This document shows, in pieces, positions 53,652-63,948 of a stretch of DNA of 64,000 nt (the first letter of the stretch is position 1; each line of letters starts with the position of its first letter). The notes below the pieces were generated by a model. It saw nothing but the letters and a program-made list of their open reading frames with translations. It did no database searches and was not told the origin of the DNA. The translations under genes were made by a program, and so were the position numbers. The stretch spans positions 43,769,095-43,833,094 of the forward strand of contig JAWZYU010000028.1 of assembly GCA_038380435.1 (NCBI GenBank), read 5' to 3'. Origin of the DNA: Ryuthela nishihirai (Eukaryota > Arthropoda > Arachnida > Araneae > Heptathelidae).

Positions 53652-54039
53652 GGGGCGGGGGCGGGGGTGGCTCAGTCGGTAGCGCGTCAGGCTCGTTATC
53701 TGCAGTTCTCAGGTTCGAGTCTCAGCTGGGTCAGTGTTGAGATTTATCTCCTCAAAACTCCCCCCCTGCCCATGGTCAGAAGGGGACACCGATGTGCTAG
53801 GAAAGGCCGCCGTCCTTCAGATGAGACGTTAAGCCGTGGTCCCGTGTGCGGGAGAACCATACCCTATGCACGTTAAAGAACACACTGGATGGCCTTGACG
53901 GTAGGCTACCTTCTGTCTCCCAACAGCTGTTCCAGTGGGTCCCCTCTCCCAACTGGAGGCACTTCTCTGAACCTTCGGGGTTCTTGTGACTGGCCATTCT
54001 GTGCAAAAAAAGTGCCGCTCAGAGGTAAAACAACCCAAT
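53652..54039 (+). mobile_element. SINE-1, full length, inside SINE-1, 12-bp TSD
   Basis: The head GGGGCGGGGGCGGGGGTGGC carries an extra GGGGGC, and the tail ends AAAACAACCCAAT. It is flanked by CCGTGCACATTA (53640-53651) and CCGTGCATGTTA (54040-54051). The target is the internal GTGCACGTTAAAG of the outer SINE-1. Confidence 0.92.
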
Positions 54040-54851
54040 CCGTGCATGTTAAAGAACACCCTGGATGGTCTTGACGGGAGTCTACAGTCTGTCTTCTAAT
54101 AGATCCCCTCTCCCAAACTTCTCTGGTCCATTGAAGTCCATGTGACCTGATCATTTAGCCCATTGTTACAATAAAAGTGCCTCTCAGAGACAAAACAACC
54201 CAATCCGTGCACGTTAAAGAACACCCTGGATGGTCTTGACGGAAGTCTACAGTCTGTCTTCTAATAGATCCCCTCTCCCAAACTTCTCTGATCCATTGAA
54301 GTCCATGTGACCTGATCATTTAGCCCATTGTTACAATAAAAGTGCCTCTCAGAGGTAAAACAACCCAATCCGTGCACATTAAAGAACACCCTAGATGGTC
54401 TTGACGGGAGTCTACAGTCTGTCTACTAATAGGTCCCCTCTCCCAACCTTCTCTGATACATTGAAGTCCATGTGACCTGATCATTTAGCCCATTGTTACA
54501 ATAAAAGTGCCTCTCAGAGGTAAAGCAACCCAATCCGTGCACATTAAAGAACACCCTAGATGGTCTTGACGGGAGTCTACAGTCTGTCTTCTAATAGGTC
54601 CCCTCTCCCAACCTTCTCTGATCCATTAAAGTCCATGTGACCTGATCATTTAGCCCATTGTTACAATAAAAGTGCCTCTCAGAGGTAAAGCAACCCAATC
54701 CGTGCACATTAAAGAACACCCTAGATGGTCTTGACGGGAGTCTACAGTCTGTCTTCTAATAGGTCCCCTCTCCCAACCTTCTCTGATACATTAAAGTCCA
54801 TGTGACCTGATCATTTAGCCCATTGTTACAATAAAAGTGCCTCTCAGAGGA
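54040..54851 (+). repeat. 165-bp satellite made from SINE-1 3' halves
   Basis: Five units start CCGTGCACRTTAAAGAACAC at 54040, 54205, 54370, 54535 and 54700, each running to GAGGTAAARCAACCCAAT. Each unit is the SINE-1 3' half from the internal insertion site to the tail. Shared private changes (TTACAATAAAAGTGCC, GATACATTGAAGTCC) show amplification of one founder. Confidence 0.93.
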
Positions 54852-55735
54852 AAAAAACAAACAAGCCTAAATCCCTGTCCCATCTAAGTGTATACAGTGT
54901 CCTGCCTTGAAGAACCGTCAATTGACCAATCTTCGTCTTTTTTAAATTTCGGACAACTTCCTTACACGTTAAACTTAATAGAATTATCGTTAATTCCAGC
55001 GAAAGTACAGAGAAAACAGCAAAGCATTAAAGGAATAACGGGCATTTCTTTTAAAAACAAAAACACGAAACAAAAACGCACTTTCATCAACACTTGCTGG
55101 TTGTGTTTTCTTCTTATACTGTTTAATGCAATTATCGTATCTTCATCGAAATCGTGCACTTAAAGCATTTCGATCAGACAATTCTTCACAGTCATTAAAC
55201 GGTGATATGCAAATTCAAAAATTCCGAGTTAATTAACTGCACACATTAGGTAATGAGTGAATGACCCGATTTTTTTTTACATTCTCATGCTCGCTACTCG
55301 GCAATATAAAAAAAATGAGAGCATTTCGCCGAAGAAATGTCATTTAATTTATCAATCGCCTTGAGAAGCAGAGAGTTCTGCTGCTGAAGATCCCGTTAAA
55401 ATTCTTTTCGTTTTGGCTCATCTGTTTAGCGATCGATTTCTGAAGAAGGCCTCTCTTGGAGTTGTATAAATATGGAGACAGATTTCATTGCTTAATTCTT
55501 CTTAAGTATTTCGATCTTATGTTATTATCCTAACCTTTTTCACTTTTGTTTTATTTCTTGTTGAATTGCTTCAGGCTAGAATGCGTCTGAAAGGAGCACA
55601 CACCAGTTGAGGCATTTTAAAAAAATTCAGAAATCCAGGGCAGCCTCTAGGGTGGGTAGAAAACAAGGGACTCATGCCGATCCTCCTTTGAGAATGTTAG
55701 TAATCGGAAGCGAGGGAGAAAACGTTAAGTATATA
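54852..55735. other. Unassigned sequence
   Basis: No supported gene. A 91-codon frame at 54888-55163 has a hydrophobic C-terminal stretch but no family resemblance and no supporting context. Confidence 0.4.
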
Positions 55736-55848
55736 TACAGTCGCTCAAAAAAGTATCCGAACACTATGGTTGATTACAGAATTCAGAAAAAATATCTGGC
55801 ACCGATTTTTTTTTAGAAATCAGTGATCTGGCAACCTTCGTGTCACGT
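55736..55848 (+). mobile_element. MITE-A left arm only
   Basis: TACAGTCGCTCAAAAAAG to ACCTTCGTGTCACGTGA, ending at the palindromic centre. Instead of a right arm, it continues with TTACAGAATTCAGGAAAAAT, an internal piece of the same arm in direct orientation. Confidence 0.85.
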
Positions 55849-55904
55849 GATTACAGAATTCAGGAAAAATATCTGGAGCGTGTACAGCAACTGTACACGC
55901 TCCA

Positions 55905-55973
55905 GTTACCGTTCACAGCAAACTGGAGCGTGTGCAGTTACTGCACACGCTCCAGTTTGCTGTGAACGGTAAC
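55905..55973. repeat. Perfect 33-bp-arm palindrome, 3-nt loop
   Basis: Arms 55905-55937 and 55941-55973 are exact complements around TTA. The core ACTGGAGCGTGTGCAG also occurs, slightly changed, as a second hairpin immediately upstream (GAGCGTGTACAG and CTGTACACGCTC, 55877-55902). Confidence 0.92.
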
Positions 55974-56037
55974 TGCACACGCTCAATATTTCCGTGAGTG
56001 AGTCCACACGATCTAGTATCAAAATAATATGACCACC

Positions 56038-56256
56038 TACAGTCGCTCAACAAAGTATCCGAACACTATGGTTGATTACAGAATTCAGAAAAAAATATCT
56101 GGCAACAAATTTTTTAGAACTTAGTGATCTGACAACCTTCGTGTCACGTGACACGAAGGTTGCCAGATCACTAATTTCAAAAAAAATCGTTGCAAGATAT
56201 TTTTTCAGAATTCTACAATCAACCATAGTGTTCGGATATTTTTTCGAGCGACTGTA
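56038..56256. mobile_element. MITE-A, complete palindromic copy
   Basis: The left terminus TACAGTCGCTCAACAAAG, centre GTGTCACGTGACACGAAGG and right terminus TTCGAGCGACTGTA make a nearly perfect 219-bp hairpin. Confidence 0.9.
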
Positions 56257-56264
56257 CACACGCA

Positions 56265-56440
56265 TACAGGTACTGGACAAAAAAAACGGAAACAGTTCAT
56301 GTTATCTGAAATGGAAATCACATTCAGAGCTCAATAACTTCTTCAATATGATTTTTGATGAAAAATATGTCTAGTGATAAAGTAAAGATCTTATTCAAAT
56401 CTGTTTAAAACAATTTTTGTTCAGTATTGAAAGAGTGAAT
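56265..56440 (+). repeat. Family-B terminus fragment next to MITE-A
   Basis: TACAGGTACTGGACAAAAAA and CAGTTCATGTTATCTGAAAT match the element at 30511. It continues into GATAAAGTAAAGATCTTATT and TGTTCAGTATTGAAAGAG, which match family-B arms, so this fragment links the short terminus to the longer arms. Confidence 0.65.
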
Positions 56441-56568
56441 GCAGTAAACATACAATATACATCACAATATTAATACACTCGACAAAGATCTGTAGAATGA
56501 TAAAATGAGAAAACGAAGCAAAGGATCAATAATTCAGTATGAATAACCAAGGACTCCTCAGCTCTTTT

Positions 56569-56945
56569 GGGGGGGGGGTGGCTCAGTCGGTAGCGCGCCA
56601 GGTTCGTAATCTGTAGTTCCCAGGTTCGAGTCCCAGCAGGGTCAGCGTGGAGATTTATTTTTGCAAAATTCTCCGCCCTGCCCACGGTCAGTAGAGGACA
56701 CCGATGGGCTTGGAAAGGCCACCGCCCGTCGGATGGGACGTTAAGCCGTGGTCCCGTGTGCGGGAGAGCCATACCCTGTGCACGTTAAAGAACATGCTGG
56801 ATGGCCTTGACGGGAGGCTACCATCTGTCTCCCAAAAGCTGTTCCAGTGGGTCTCCTCCCTCAACCCTTCGGGGTCCTTGTGACTTGGCCATTTAGCCCA
56901 TGGTGTGCAAAAATGTGCCGTTCAGAGGTAAACAACCCAACCCTG
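56569..56945 (+). mobile_element. SINE-1, near full length
   Basis: The head GGGGGGGGGGTGGCTCAGTC runs to the tail GAGGTAAACAACCCAACCC. CTCAGCTCTTT before and CTGAGCTCTTT after form a target duplication with one difference. Confidence 0.92.
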
Positions 56946-57247
56946 AGCTCTTTCAGGTTATAAGAATTTAATTCAATATCTAATAATCAAAAATCGATCT
57001 AAAAAGAAACAGAAATAGAATGAAAAAGTATTTAAAAAATATAATATGACACGTGGTGTTGGTATGGAATTTTCGCAAACATCAATTTTATTTAAATTGT
57101 AAAAAATTGTTTTAACACAGTAAATATACACTGAAAGTAATAATTTAATAAAAGTGATAATTTATTATGTGCACTGCACCCATACACAAACCTGCCTTTC
57201 TCCAACAAAATAATGTAGCCAGCAAAACTACTCCTGGGCTATAAATT
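56946..57247. other. AT-rich unassigned sequence
   Basis: No gene or repeat terminus was seen. Confidence 0.4.
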
Positions 57248-57356
57248 GGTTGGGTTGTTTTACCTCTGAGCTGCACTTTTTTGCACACAACGGGCTAAAT
57301 GGTCAGGTCACAAGGACCCCCAACGGCTCAGAGTAGGTTGGGGAAGGAGACGCACT
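57248..57356 (-). mobile_element. SINE-1 3' fragment
   Basis: GTTGGGTTGTTTTACCTCTG to GGAGACGCACTGGAA, then an abrupt change to Tc1-like transposase sequence. It is either 5'-truncated or cut by later rearrangement. Confidence 0.88.
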
Positions 57357-57559
57357 GGAAGATAGTTGGTACGACGAAGACGAGGTATTCCGTATCTGCA
57401 ACTGTAGACATCTGGGATTTCCATGTCCGACTGTCGCATGTGTGTACTAAGACTACATGAAATCTGCAAAAACCTGTAGCTGTCAGAAAAATGTAGCCAT
57501 AACCAGGCCATTTGATGTTCAAGGTGATCCCCACTTCTCTCATATCGTAACGTCGGAAC

Positions 57560-58730
57560 GAGGGCCACGATGCAGATGATAATGTCGGCATTCAACGATG
57601 GGGCAGCTACAAAGGTCTGTGCAAAGAACATTCAAGGTACACTGGCATCACTGGGCTATGGCAGCCGACACCCACATCCAGTATCTTTGTTAATAGCACA
57701 TCATCGAGCTTTGAGGCTGCATTGGACGAAGGAACATCGCTAATGGACCGTGAAAGACTGGAAAAGGGTGATTTGGTCTGACGAATTGAGGTTCCAACTA
57801 CAACATGCCAATGGAAGGTTGTGTGTGTGGTGTAGACCATACGAAGCCATGGACCCCAGCTGTAAAGCCAGGGTGTTATAGGCCGGTGGAGGAAGTGTAA
57901 TGTTCTGGAGTCCCTTGTACCTGTTGAGAACACCATCGGTCGGCGATTGGTCAACAAGGTATGTTGACCAATCGCCGACCACGACACCCGTTCATGGCTA
58001 TTTGGGAAGTTCAGGATGCTTTCTTTCAACAAAGCAATGCGTCATTTCATCGCTCCCGTTTGGCAAAGGACTGGTCGGAGGAACATTCCAGAGTTGTGTT
58101 GGGTTGGGTTGTTTTACCTCTGAGCGGCACTTTTTTGCACACCATGGGCTAAATGGCCAGGTCCCAAGGACCCCGAAGGCTCAGAGAAGGTTGGGGGAGG
58201 GGACCCAATGGAGCAGCTGTTGGGAGACAGATGGTAGCCTCCCGTCAAGGCCATCCAGCGTGTTCTTTAACGTGCACAGGGTATGGCTCTCCCGTACACG
58301 GGGCCACGGCTTAACGTCCCATCCGACGGACGGCGGCCTTTCCAAGCCCATCGGTGTCCCCTACTGACCGTGGGCAGGGTGGAGAATTTTGCGGAGATAA
58401 ATCTCAACGCTGACCCAGCTGGGACTCGAACCTGGGAACTGCAGATTACGAGCCTGGCGCGCTACCGACTGGGAACATTCCAGAGAGTTCACAACCCTTG
58501 AATTGTTCTCTTACTCTCCAGGTTTAAACCCTATTGAACATGTGTGGGACGAAATGGATCGATGCATTCGGGCCCGAAACCCACCATCGGCAACTCTCGG
58601 CGCTTTACGGACAGTTGTTCGGAAATTATGGGCCACAATACCATTCAAATGTTTCCAACATCTGGTAGAGTCCATGACACGACTTGCTACTGAAGTTGTG
58701 AGATTGAAAAGTGGATCCACACGTTTTTAG
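57560..58730 (+). pseudogene. Tc1-like (DD34E) transposase relic
   Basis: In successive frames: LGYGSRHPHPVSLL, then WTVKDWKRVIWSDE (first catalytic Asp) with FQLQHANGRLCVW and PYEAMDPSC; then AIWEVQDAFFQQSNASFH, where the second catalytic Asp of FQQDNA is Ser; then, after the SINE, FSYSPGLNPIEHVWDEMDRC with the catalytic Glu retained. A stop follows EHR near 57740 and several frameshifts occur. The last 75 codons (58503-58730) are one open frame. Confidence 0.85.
58094..58471 (-). mobile_element. SINE-1 in Tc1-like relic, 14-bp TSD
   Basis: Flanked by the perfect duplication GGAACATTCCAGAG (58080-58093 and 58472-58485). The head is short by about 16 bp (ends GCGCTACCGACT), so reverse transcription stopped just before the 5' end. 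The 3' tail complement is TTGTGTTGGGTTGGGTTG. Confidence 0.95.
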
Positions 58731-58740
58731 GTGGGTGTAT

Positions 58741-59085
58741 ACAATAAATTGTCCTTTCAGAGTACATTCAATATTGTCTAACTTGTAAATGTACACGCAG
58801 ATATTTCTTAAATGTTTCTAAACGTTTTCCTCTCATTGTAAACTCCGATTACTTAAGAAATTTAGGCACAATAAAATAATATTTTTTTATGGAATATTTC
58901 CTGTTTCGTTTTTACTACATAAAATTGTAAACCCAAAACTCTTGAGTTAAAAATTAAGATTTCTGATGGGAAGTAAATCTTAATTTTTATACGAAAATGT
59001 GGCCGAAAAATATAGATTTAATTTCCTTAGTGGCAATCGGGGCCAGATCTGGGGGGGGGGGGGATAAGGAGAGCATGGACTCTCC
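58741..59085. other. AT-rich unassigned sequence
   Basis: No gene seen. A 12-base G-run is near 59052-59063. Confidence 0.4.
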
Positions 59086-59435
59086 CTTTTATAATGCTAG
59101 TACATAACTACCTTACTCCCTCCTTTTAGACTCCCCTTTTTAGAACTCCCCCTATTTTTGACTCTCTCTTTTAGAACTCCCTCTTTTTTAGACTCCCCTT
59201 TTGAACTCCCCCATTTTTAGAACTCCCCCTTTTAGAACTCCCTCTTTTTTAGACTCCCCCTTTTGAACTACCCCATTTTTAGAACTCCCTCTTTTTTAGA
59301 CTCCCCTTTTGAACTCCCCCATTTTTAGAACTCCCCTTTTAGAACTCCCTCTTTTTTAGACTCCCCCTTTTGAACTCCCCCATTTTTAGAACTCCCCCTT
59401 TTAGAACTCCCTATTTTTTAGACTCCCCCTTTTAG
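59086..59435. repeat. Pyrimidine-rich tandem repeat
   Basis: Units of TTTTAGAACTCCCTCTTTTT, TAGACTCCCCCTTTTGAAC and TCCCCCATTTTTAGAACTCC, together about 60-80 bp, repeat about five times with small length changes. Confidence 0.8.
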
Positions 59436-60456
59436 AATGTTAGTAAGCTTAATGCAAGCAAAAGTATTAAACTTATTTATATTTAATTAATTTTTTAATA
59501 ATCGTTTTAATAACGGAGGGGAAAATATTATACTGCATTGAAAAATCCAGTGTCTTGTAACCCCACTTTTTTATTTTTGAGACTCGATTGCGTTTCCCCC
59601 CCACCTTCTTGATTTTTTTCCAGTTCCGTATGATGGTAATATTTCCAGATCTAGATCCTGGTGGCATCCTTCCGTCATTATTTGTTATGTAATATAATAA
59701 ATATAATAATTATATTAACATATTTATGTAATAATACATAGTAAATGATAATAGTATTGAAAGATTTTTCCGAAGTATTAGATAGGTGTTAATAATAATT
59801 TGGCCAGGTAGTGTATATTAAATAGAGTACATATCTGTTAAGAGTACCAAAAAAGGAGAGGATCACTTTTATTCAACTCTCCGCACTACGCACACTTTCC
59901 TATTTGCTAATCTCGTCATGTTTCACGAGAGATATGTGGAGAAACTAACGCAAATATCCCCATTGAGACTTCTTCCGTCGCAGAGCATTACCATTCGCAA
60001 CATTCAACTACTCAATGTGCTCTGATGCTGTGCGGAGCATCTTCAGATATTCCTAAATGTTTCTCGCACCTCTCACTTTGCAGATGAATGATGCTGCCAT
60101 TCAAATTCACAATGACCCTGATAAGAAATCGTTCGCGCGCTCTGTCTCTCGCACCGGACGTACAGTACCCTGCTCTGGGCGGAAGAAGGCGGCGGCGAGT
60201 GCCCCCTATAATGAATTCGTTGGAATTGCAAATTGTTAATGTTAAACGATTAAAAGAAAGTTTTTCCGATATCTGAGGAAGAGGTAAGAGCAGAAACGAT
60301 AATATTCATTCCCGATATCGCTTAGTGATGAATTAAATCGATAAACATGAGTTTGTTGCAGTTTCCCGCTGTGAGGAGAATCTGTTTTCCCTATTTGGTT
60401 CGAGAAATTATTGTGGAAATGACGTTTTGAAGATTCTTTTGAAACTGATTGCCCAG
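59436..60456. other. Unassigned sequence
   Basis: No gene is supported. A short GC-rich patch (GGCGGAAGAAGGCGGCGGCG near 60178) lies in two overlapping 60-codon frames without recognisable homology. Confidence 0.4.
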
Positions 60457-60457
60457 T

Positions 60458-60668
60458 AGGTTGGGCTGTATTACCTCTGAATAGGATTGTGTGCTCACAG
60501 TAGGCTAAATGGTCAGGTCACAAGGATCCCAAAGGGCTCAGAAAAGGTAGGCGTAAGGGTAAAGTTGGTAGACTTCTGTAAAGGCCATTCAGCGTGTCCT
60601 TTAACGCACGGGGTATGGCTTGTAAGGGTCCAAGGCTTAACATGTGATCTGGCGGACGGCATTTTCTT
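60458..60668 (-). mobile_element. SINE-1, old and truncated
   Basis: AGGTTGGGCTGTATTACCTC, GGCTAAATGGTCAGGTCAC, GTGTCCTTTAACGCACGGGG and TCTGGCGGACGGC are recognisable. The head is missing. Confidence 0.8.
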
Positions 60669-60838
60669 CTACCTAATTTATAAAATACTTGAATTATTGG
60701 TCTAAATATTTAAAAGAAGAATTTAGCCCTTAGCCTTTCATATGGCGTTAAACAAAAGTCAAAGCAAATTTAATAGAAATCCGATTTTAAACCTAATGTT
60801 CCATTTTGCTACAATCTTCTCTGTAATATTAGCGTGTA

Positions 60839-61092
60839 GGTTGGGTTGGGTTGTTTTACCTCTGAGCGGCACTTTTTTGCACACCATGGGCTAAATGATC
60901 AGAAGGATCCCGAAGGCTCAGAGAAGGTTGGGGAAGGAGACCCACTGGAACAGCTGTTGGGAGACAGATGGTAGCCTCCCATCAAGGCCATCCAGCGTGT
61001 TCTTTAACGTGGACAGGGTATGGCTCTCCCACACACCGGACCACGGCTTAACGTCCCATGCGACGGGCGGCGGTCTTTCCAAACCCACAGGT
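60839..61092 (-). mobile_element. SINE-1, 5'-truncated, 12-bp TSD
   Basis: Runs from GGTTGGGTTGGGTTGTTTTA to CTTTCCAAACCCACAGGT and is flanked by TATTAGCGTGTA (60827-60838 and 61093-61104). The perfect duplication around a headless copy shows that truncation happened during insertion, as expected for target-primed reverse transcription. Confidence 0.95.
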
Positions 61093-61202
61093 TATTAGCG
61101 TGTATGTTAATGTATTACATTGCTTATGCCAATACATGGGTCGAATTAATTTTAGATGCTCTTGACGGTTTTTACCCTGGCTTATGATTTGTGAACTAAA
61201 AG

Positions 61203-61520
61203 TTGATTATAGAGTTCATGAAATGATGAGCTGAAAAAATTTTGGTTTTGCCATGAGTGGGATTCGAACCCACGTCAGGAAACATGCCTGTTATACTAAC
61301 CACTACACCAAGTGGGATTCGAACCCACGTCTCCAGGAAACATGCCTGTTATGCTAACCACTACACCACCAATGGCTAAACTTTCCTCAGCTTATGTGAC
61401 CTTATAAACCTTCCGGATTTTATTTATTTGATTCGCACTAGTGGCGCCATCTATCCAGGAAGTGAACAACTCTGTTGCCTTATTAGAGATGGAATTAATA
61501 TTTGTCACTCACGTTCGGGG
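61203..61520 (-). repeat. tRNA-like repeat family, copy with two heads
   Basis: Read on the minus strand: CAACAGAGTTGTTCACTTCC, GATAGATGGCGCCACTAGTG, CATAAGCTGAGGAAAG, TTAGCCATTGGTGGTGTAG; then two tRNA-like units (A box GGTGTAGTGGTTAGCATAAC, B box GGGTTCGAATCCC), then CATGGCAAAACCAAAA and CAGCTCATCATTTCATGA. The second unit lacks GGAGA before the B-box side. Confidence 0.85.
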
Positions 61521-61532
61521 CGTTAAATCAAT

Positions 61533-62349
61533 AAATCAGTAGTAAATAATCACAGGATAATTCCTGTAGACATGGAACTCATGAAAAGATGAGCTGAAAA
61601 AATTTTGGTTTTGCCATGAGTGGGATTCGAACCCACGTCAGGAAACATGCCTGTTATGCTAACCACTACACCAAGTGGGATTCGAACCCACGTCTCCAGG
61701 AAACATGCCTGTTATGCTAACCACTACACCAAGTGGGATTCGAACCCACGTCTCCAGGAAACATGCCTGTTATGCTAACTACTACACCAAGTGGGATTCG
61801 AACCCACGTCTCCAGGAAACATGCCTGTTATGCTAACCACTACACCAAGTGGGATTCGAACCCACGTCTCCAGGAAACATGCCTGTTATGCTAACTACTA
61901 CACCAAGTGGGATTCGAACCCACGTCTCCAGGAAACATGCCTGTTATGCTAACTACTACACCAAGTGGGATTCGAACCCACGTCTCCAGGAAACATGCCT
62001 GTTATGCTAACTACTACACCAAGTGGGATTCGAACCCACGTCTCCAGGAAACATGCCTGTTATGCTAACTACTACACCAAGTGGGATTCGAACCCACGTC
62101 TCCAGGAAACATGCCTGTTATGCTAACTACTACACCAAGTGGGATTCGAACCCACGTCTCCAGGAAACATGCCTGTTATGCTAACTACTACACCAAGTGG
62201 GATTCGAACCCACGTCTCCAGGAAACATGCCTGTTATGCTAACTACTACACCAAGTGGGATTCGAACCCACGTCTCCAGGAAACATGCCTGTTATGCTAA
62301 CCACTACACCATCAATGGCTAACCTTTTCTCAGCTTATGTGACTTTATA
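61533..62349 (-). repeat. tRNA-like repeat family, copy with ~12 tandem heads
   Basis: The same flanking sequences as the copy at 61203 enclose a perfect-looking tandem of 58-bp tRNA-like units (CAAGTGGGATTCGAACCCAC, then GTCTCCAGGAAACATGCCTG and TTATGCTAACTACTACAC on the plus strand). Unit starts are at 61672, 61730, 61788 and so on every 58 bp to about 62310. Every unit keeps a B-box complement (GGATTCGAACCC) and an A-box-like segment (GTTAGCATAAC). Units lack a closing acceptor stem, so they are not separate tRNA genes. Confidence 0.92.
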
Positions 62350-62608
62350 AAGCGTGAGTTACAAATATTAATTCGATCTCTACTGAGGCAACAGAGTTGT
62401 CCGCTTCCTGGATAGATGGCGCCACTAGTGCGAATCAAATAAATAAAAAAATGGTTAGCCATTGATGGTGTAGTGGTTAGCATAACAGGCATGTTTCCTG
62501 GAGACGTGGGTTCGAATCCCACTCATGACAAAACCAAATTTTTTCCAGCTCATCATTTCATGAGTTCCATGTCTACAGGACTTATCCTGTGATTAATTAC
62601 TACTGATT
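62350..62608 (+). repeat. tRNA-like repeat family, single-head copy
   Basis: Plus-strand copy: GCAACAGAGTTGTCCGCTTC, GATAGATGGCGCCACTAGTG, TTAGCCATTGATGGTGTAGT, a single tRNA-like unit ending GGGTTCGAATCCCACTCATG, then ACAAAACCAAATTTTTTCC and TTCATGAGTTCCATGTC. It lies head-to-head with the multi-head copy. A cloverleaf is only partial: the T-arm GTGGG/CCCAC is good, the anticodon stem has 4 pairs, and the acceptor has mismatches. Confidence 0.85.
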
Positions 62609-62678
62609 ATAGAGTTTTTAAGAGACCAGTTAAAGGAGTCCAAGGAATCACCTAAACTTCCTCAGTCAAAAACAAGGG

Positions 62679-63063
62679 TTTGGATTGTTTTACCTCTGAG
62701 CGGCACTTTTTTGCACACCATGGGCTAAATTGCCAGGTCACAAGGACCTCGAAGGCTCAGAGAAGGTTGGGGGAGGGGACCCACTGGAATAGCTGTTGGG
62801 AGACAGATCGTAGCCTCTCGTCAAGGCCATCCAGCGTGTTCTTTAACGTGCAGAGGGTATGGCTCTCCCGCACACGGCGCCACGGCTTAACGTCCCATCC
62901 GACGAACGGCTGCCTTTCCAAGCCCATCGATGTCCCCTACTGACCGTGGGCAGGGCGGGGAATTTTGCGGAGATAAATCTCAACGCTGACCCAGCTGGGA
63001 CTCGAAACTGGGAACTACAGATTACGAGCCTGGCGCGCTACCGACTGAGCCATCCCCGCCCCC
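62679..63063 (-). mobile_element. SINE-1, full length, 11-bp TSD
   Basis: A complete copy flanked by AAAAACAAGGG (62668-62678 and 63064-63074). It runs from TTTGGATTGTTTTACCTC to GAGCCATCCCCGCCCCC. Confidence 0.95.
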
Positions 63064-63518
63064 AAAAACAAGGGAGATCTAAGTGAAATATTACAGAGCG
63101 TAACGCAGAAACGTAACGGGATGTAAGAAAACCTGCCCCCCGAAAATCCCCCCCCCCCGGAAAATCCGGTCGTCTTATACGAAATCTCAAACTTGTCTAC
63201 AGTTGCTCAAAAAAGTGACTGTACCTGACGTGACGAGTTATATATGAAATGAAAGCTACTTATGTGGGGAATGTTATGTCCTCTACTTTTTGCCTCCCAA
63301 AAATGGTATTTGGGGGGGGGGGATCTCTTACGGAGTCTGTCTTATTCAGTTTTATGTAAAACTAGCAGAATTTTGCAGCATTTCTCGGGCTTTAGCGTAT
63401 ATAGTAAATGACCCGGAGTCGCAAGCTTCCAGACGTAGGTGGTATCACGTTGTGGGGGACGGCAGCATAAATGAATCCAACCTTAGTAGAGGAGATCGAT
63501 TAATCCTTTAATTACATA

Positions 63519-63926
63519 GGGGCGGGGGTGGCTCAGTCGGTAGTGCGCAAGGCTCGTAATCTGTAGTTCCCAGGTTCGAGTCCCAGTTGGGTCAGCATTG
63601 AGAATTATCTCTGAAACATTCCCCGCCCTGCCCATGTAGGGGACACCAATGGGTTTGGAAAGGCCGCTGTCCGTCGGATGGGACTTAAAGCCGTGGCCTT
63701 TTCTCTCCGTGTGCGGGAGAGCCATACCCTGTGCACGTTAAAGAACACGCTGGATGGCCTTGACGGGAGGCTACCATCTGTTTCAGTGGGTCTCTCCTCC
63801 AACCTTCTCTGAGCCTTCGGGGGTCCACGTGACCTGGCCATTTAGCCCGTTGTGTGCAAAAATGTGAATGTAATGGTGAATGTAATTAAGGATTGGATTG
63901 TGCGCTCAGAGGCAAAACAATCCAAT
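63519..63926 (+). mobile_element. SINE-1 with inverted flank copy near its 3' end
   Basis: The head GGGGCGGGGGTGGCTCAGTC leads through the body to GTGTGCAAAAATGTG. An insertion of about 35 bp follows before GCGCTCAGAGGCAAAACAAT resumes the normal 3' end. The flanks CCTTTAATTACAT (left, from 63505) and CCTTAATTACAT (right, from 63927) are the target duplication. A small deletion lies near 63630 and another near 63785. Confidence 0.88.
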
Positions 63927-63948
63927 CCTTAATTACATTCACCATTAC
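63870..63948. repeat. Perfect 32-bp inverted repeat, 15-nt loop
   Basis: Arms 63870-63901 and 63917-63948 are exact complements; the loop is GCGCTCAGAGGCAAA. The right arm consists of the SINE tail, the target duplication and 3' flank, so the left arm is an inverted copy of sequence that includes genomic flank. Confidence 0.93.

Larger units (their letters stand above)
57357..58740 (+). mobile_element. Tc1-like transposon relic, split by SINE-1
   Basis: A decayed transposase on the plus strand, interrupted at 58094-58471 by a SINE-1 copy. Termini were not identified; the left part abuts a SINE fragment. Confidence 0.85.

Noticed and set aside
61617..62330. A cluster of functional tRNA genes
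   Set aside because: The 58-bp units are too short for a complete tRNA, lack a closing acceptor stem and are embedded in a dispersed repeat. They are described as tRNA-like modules instead.
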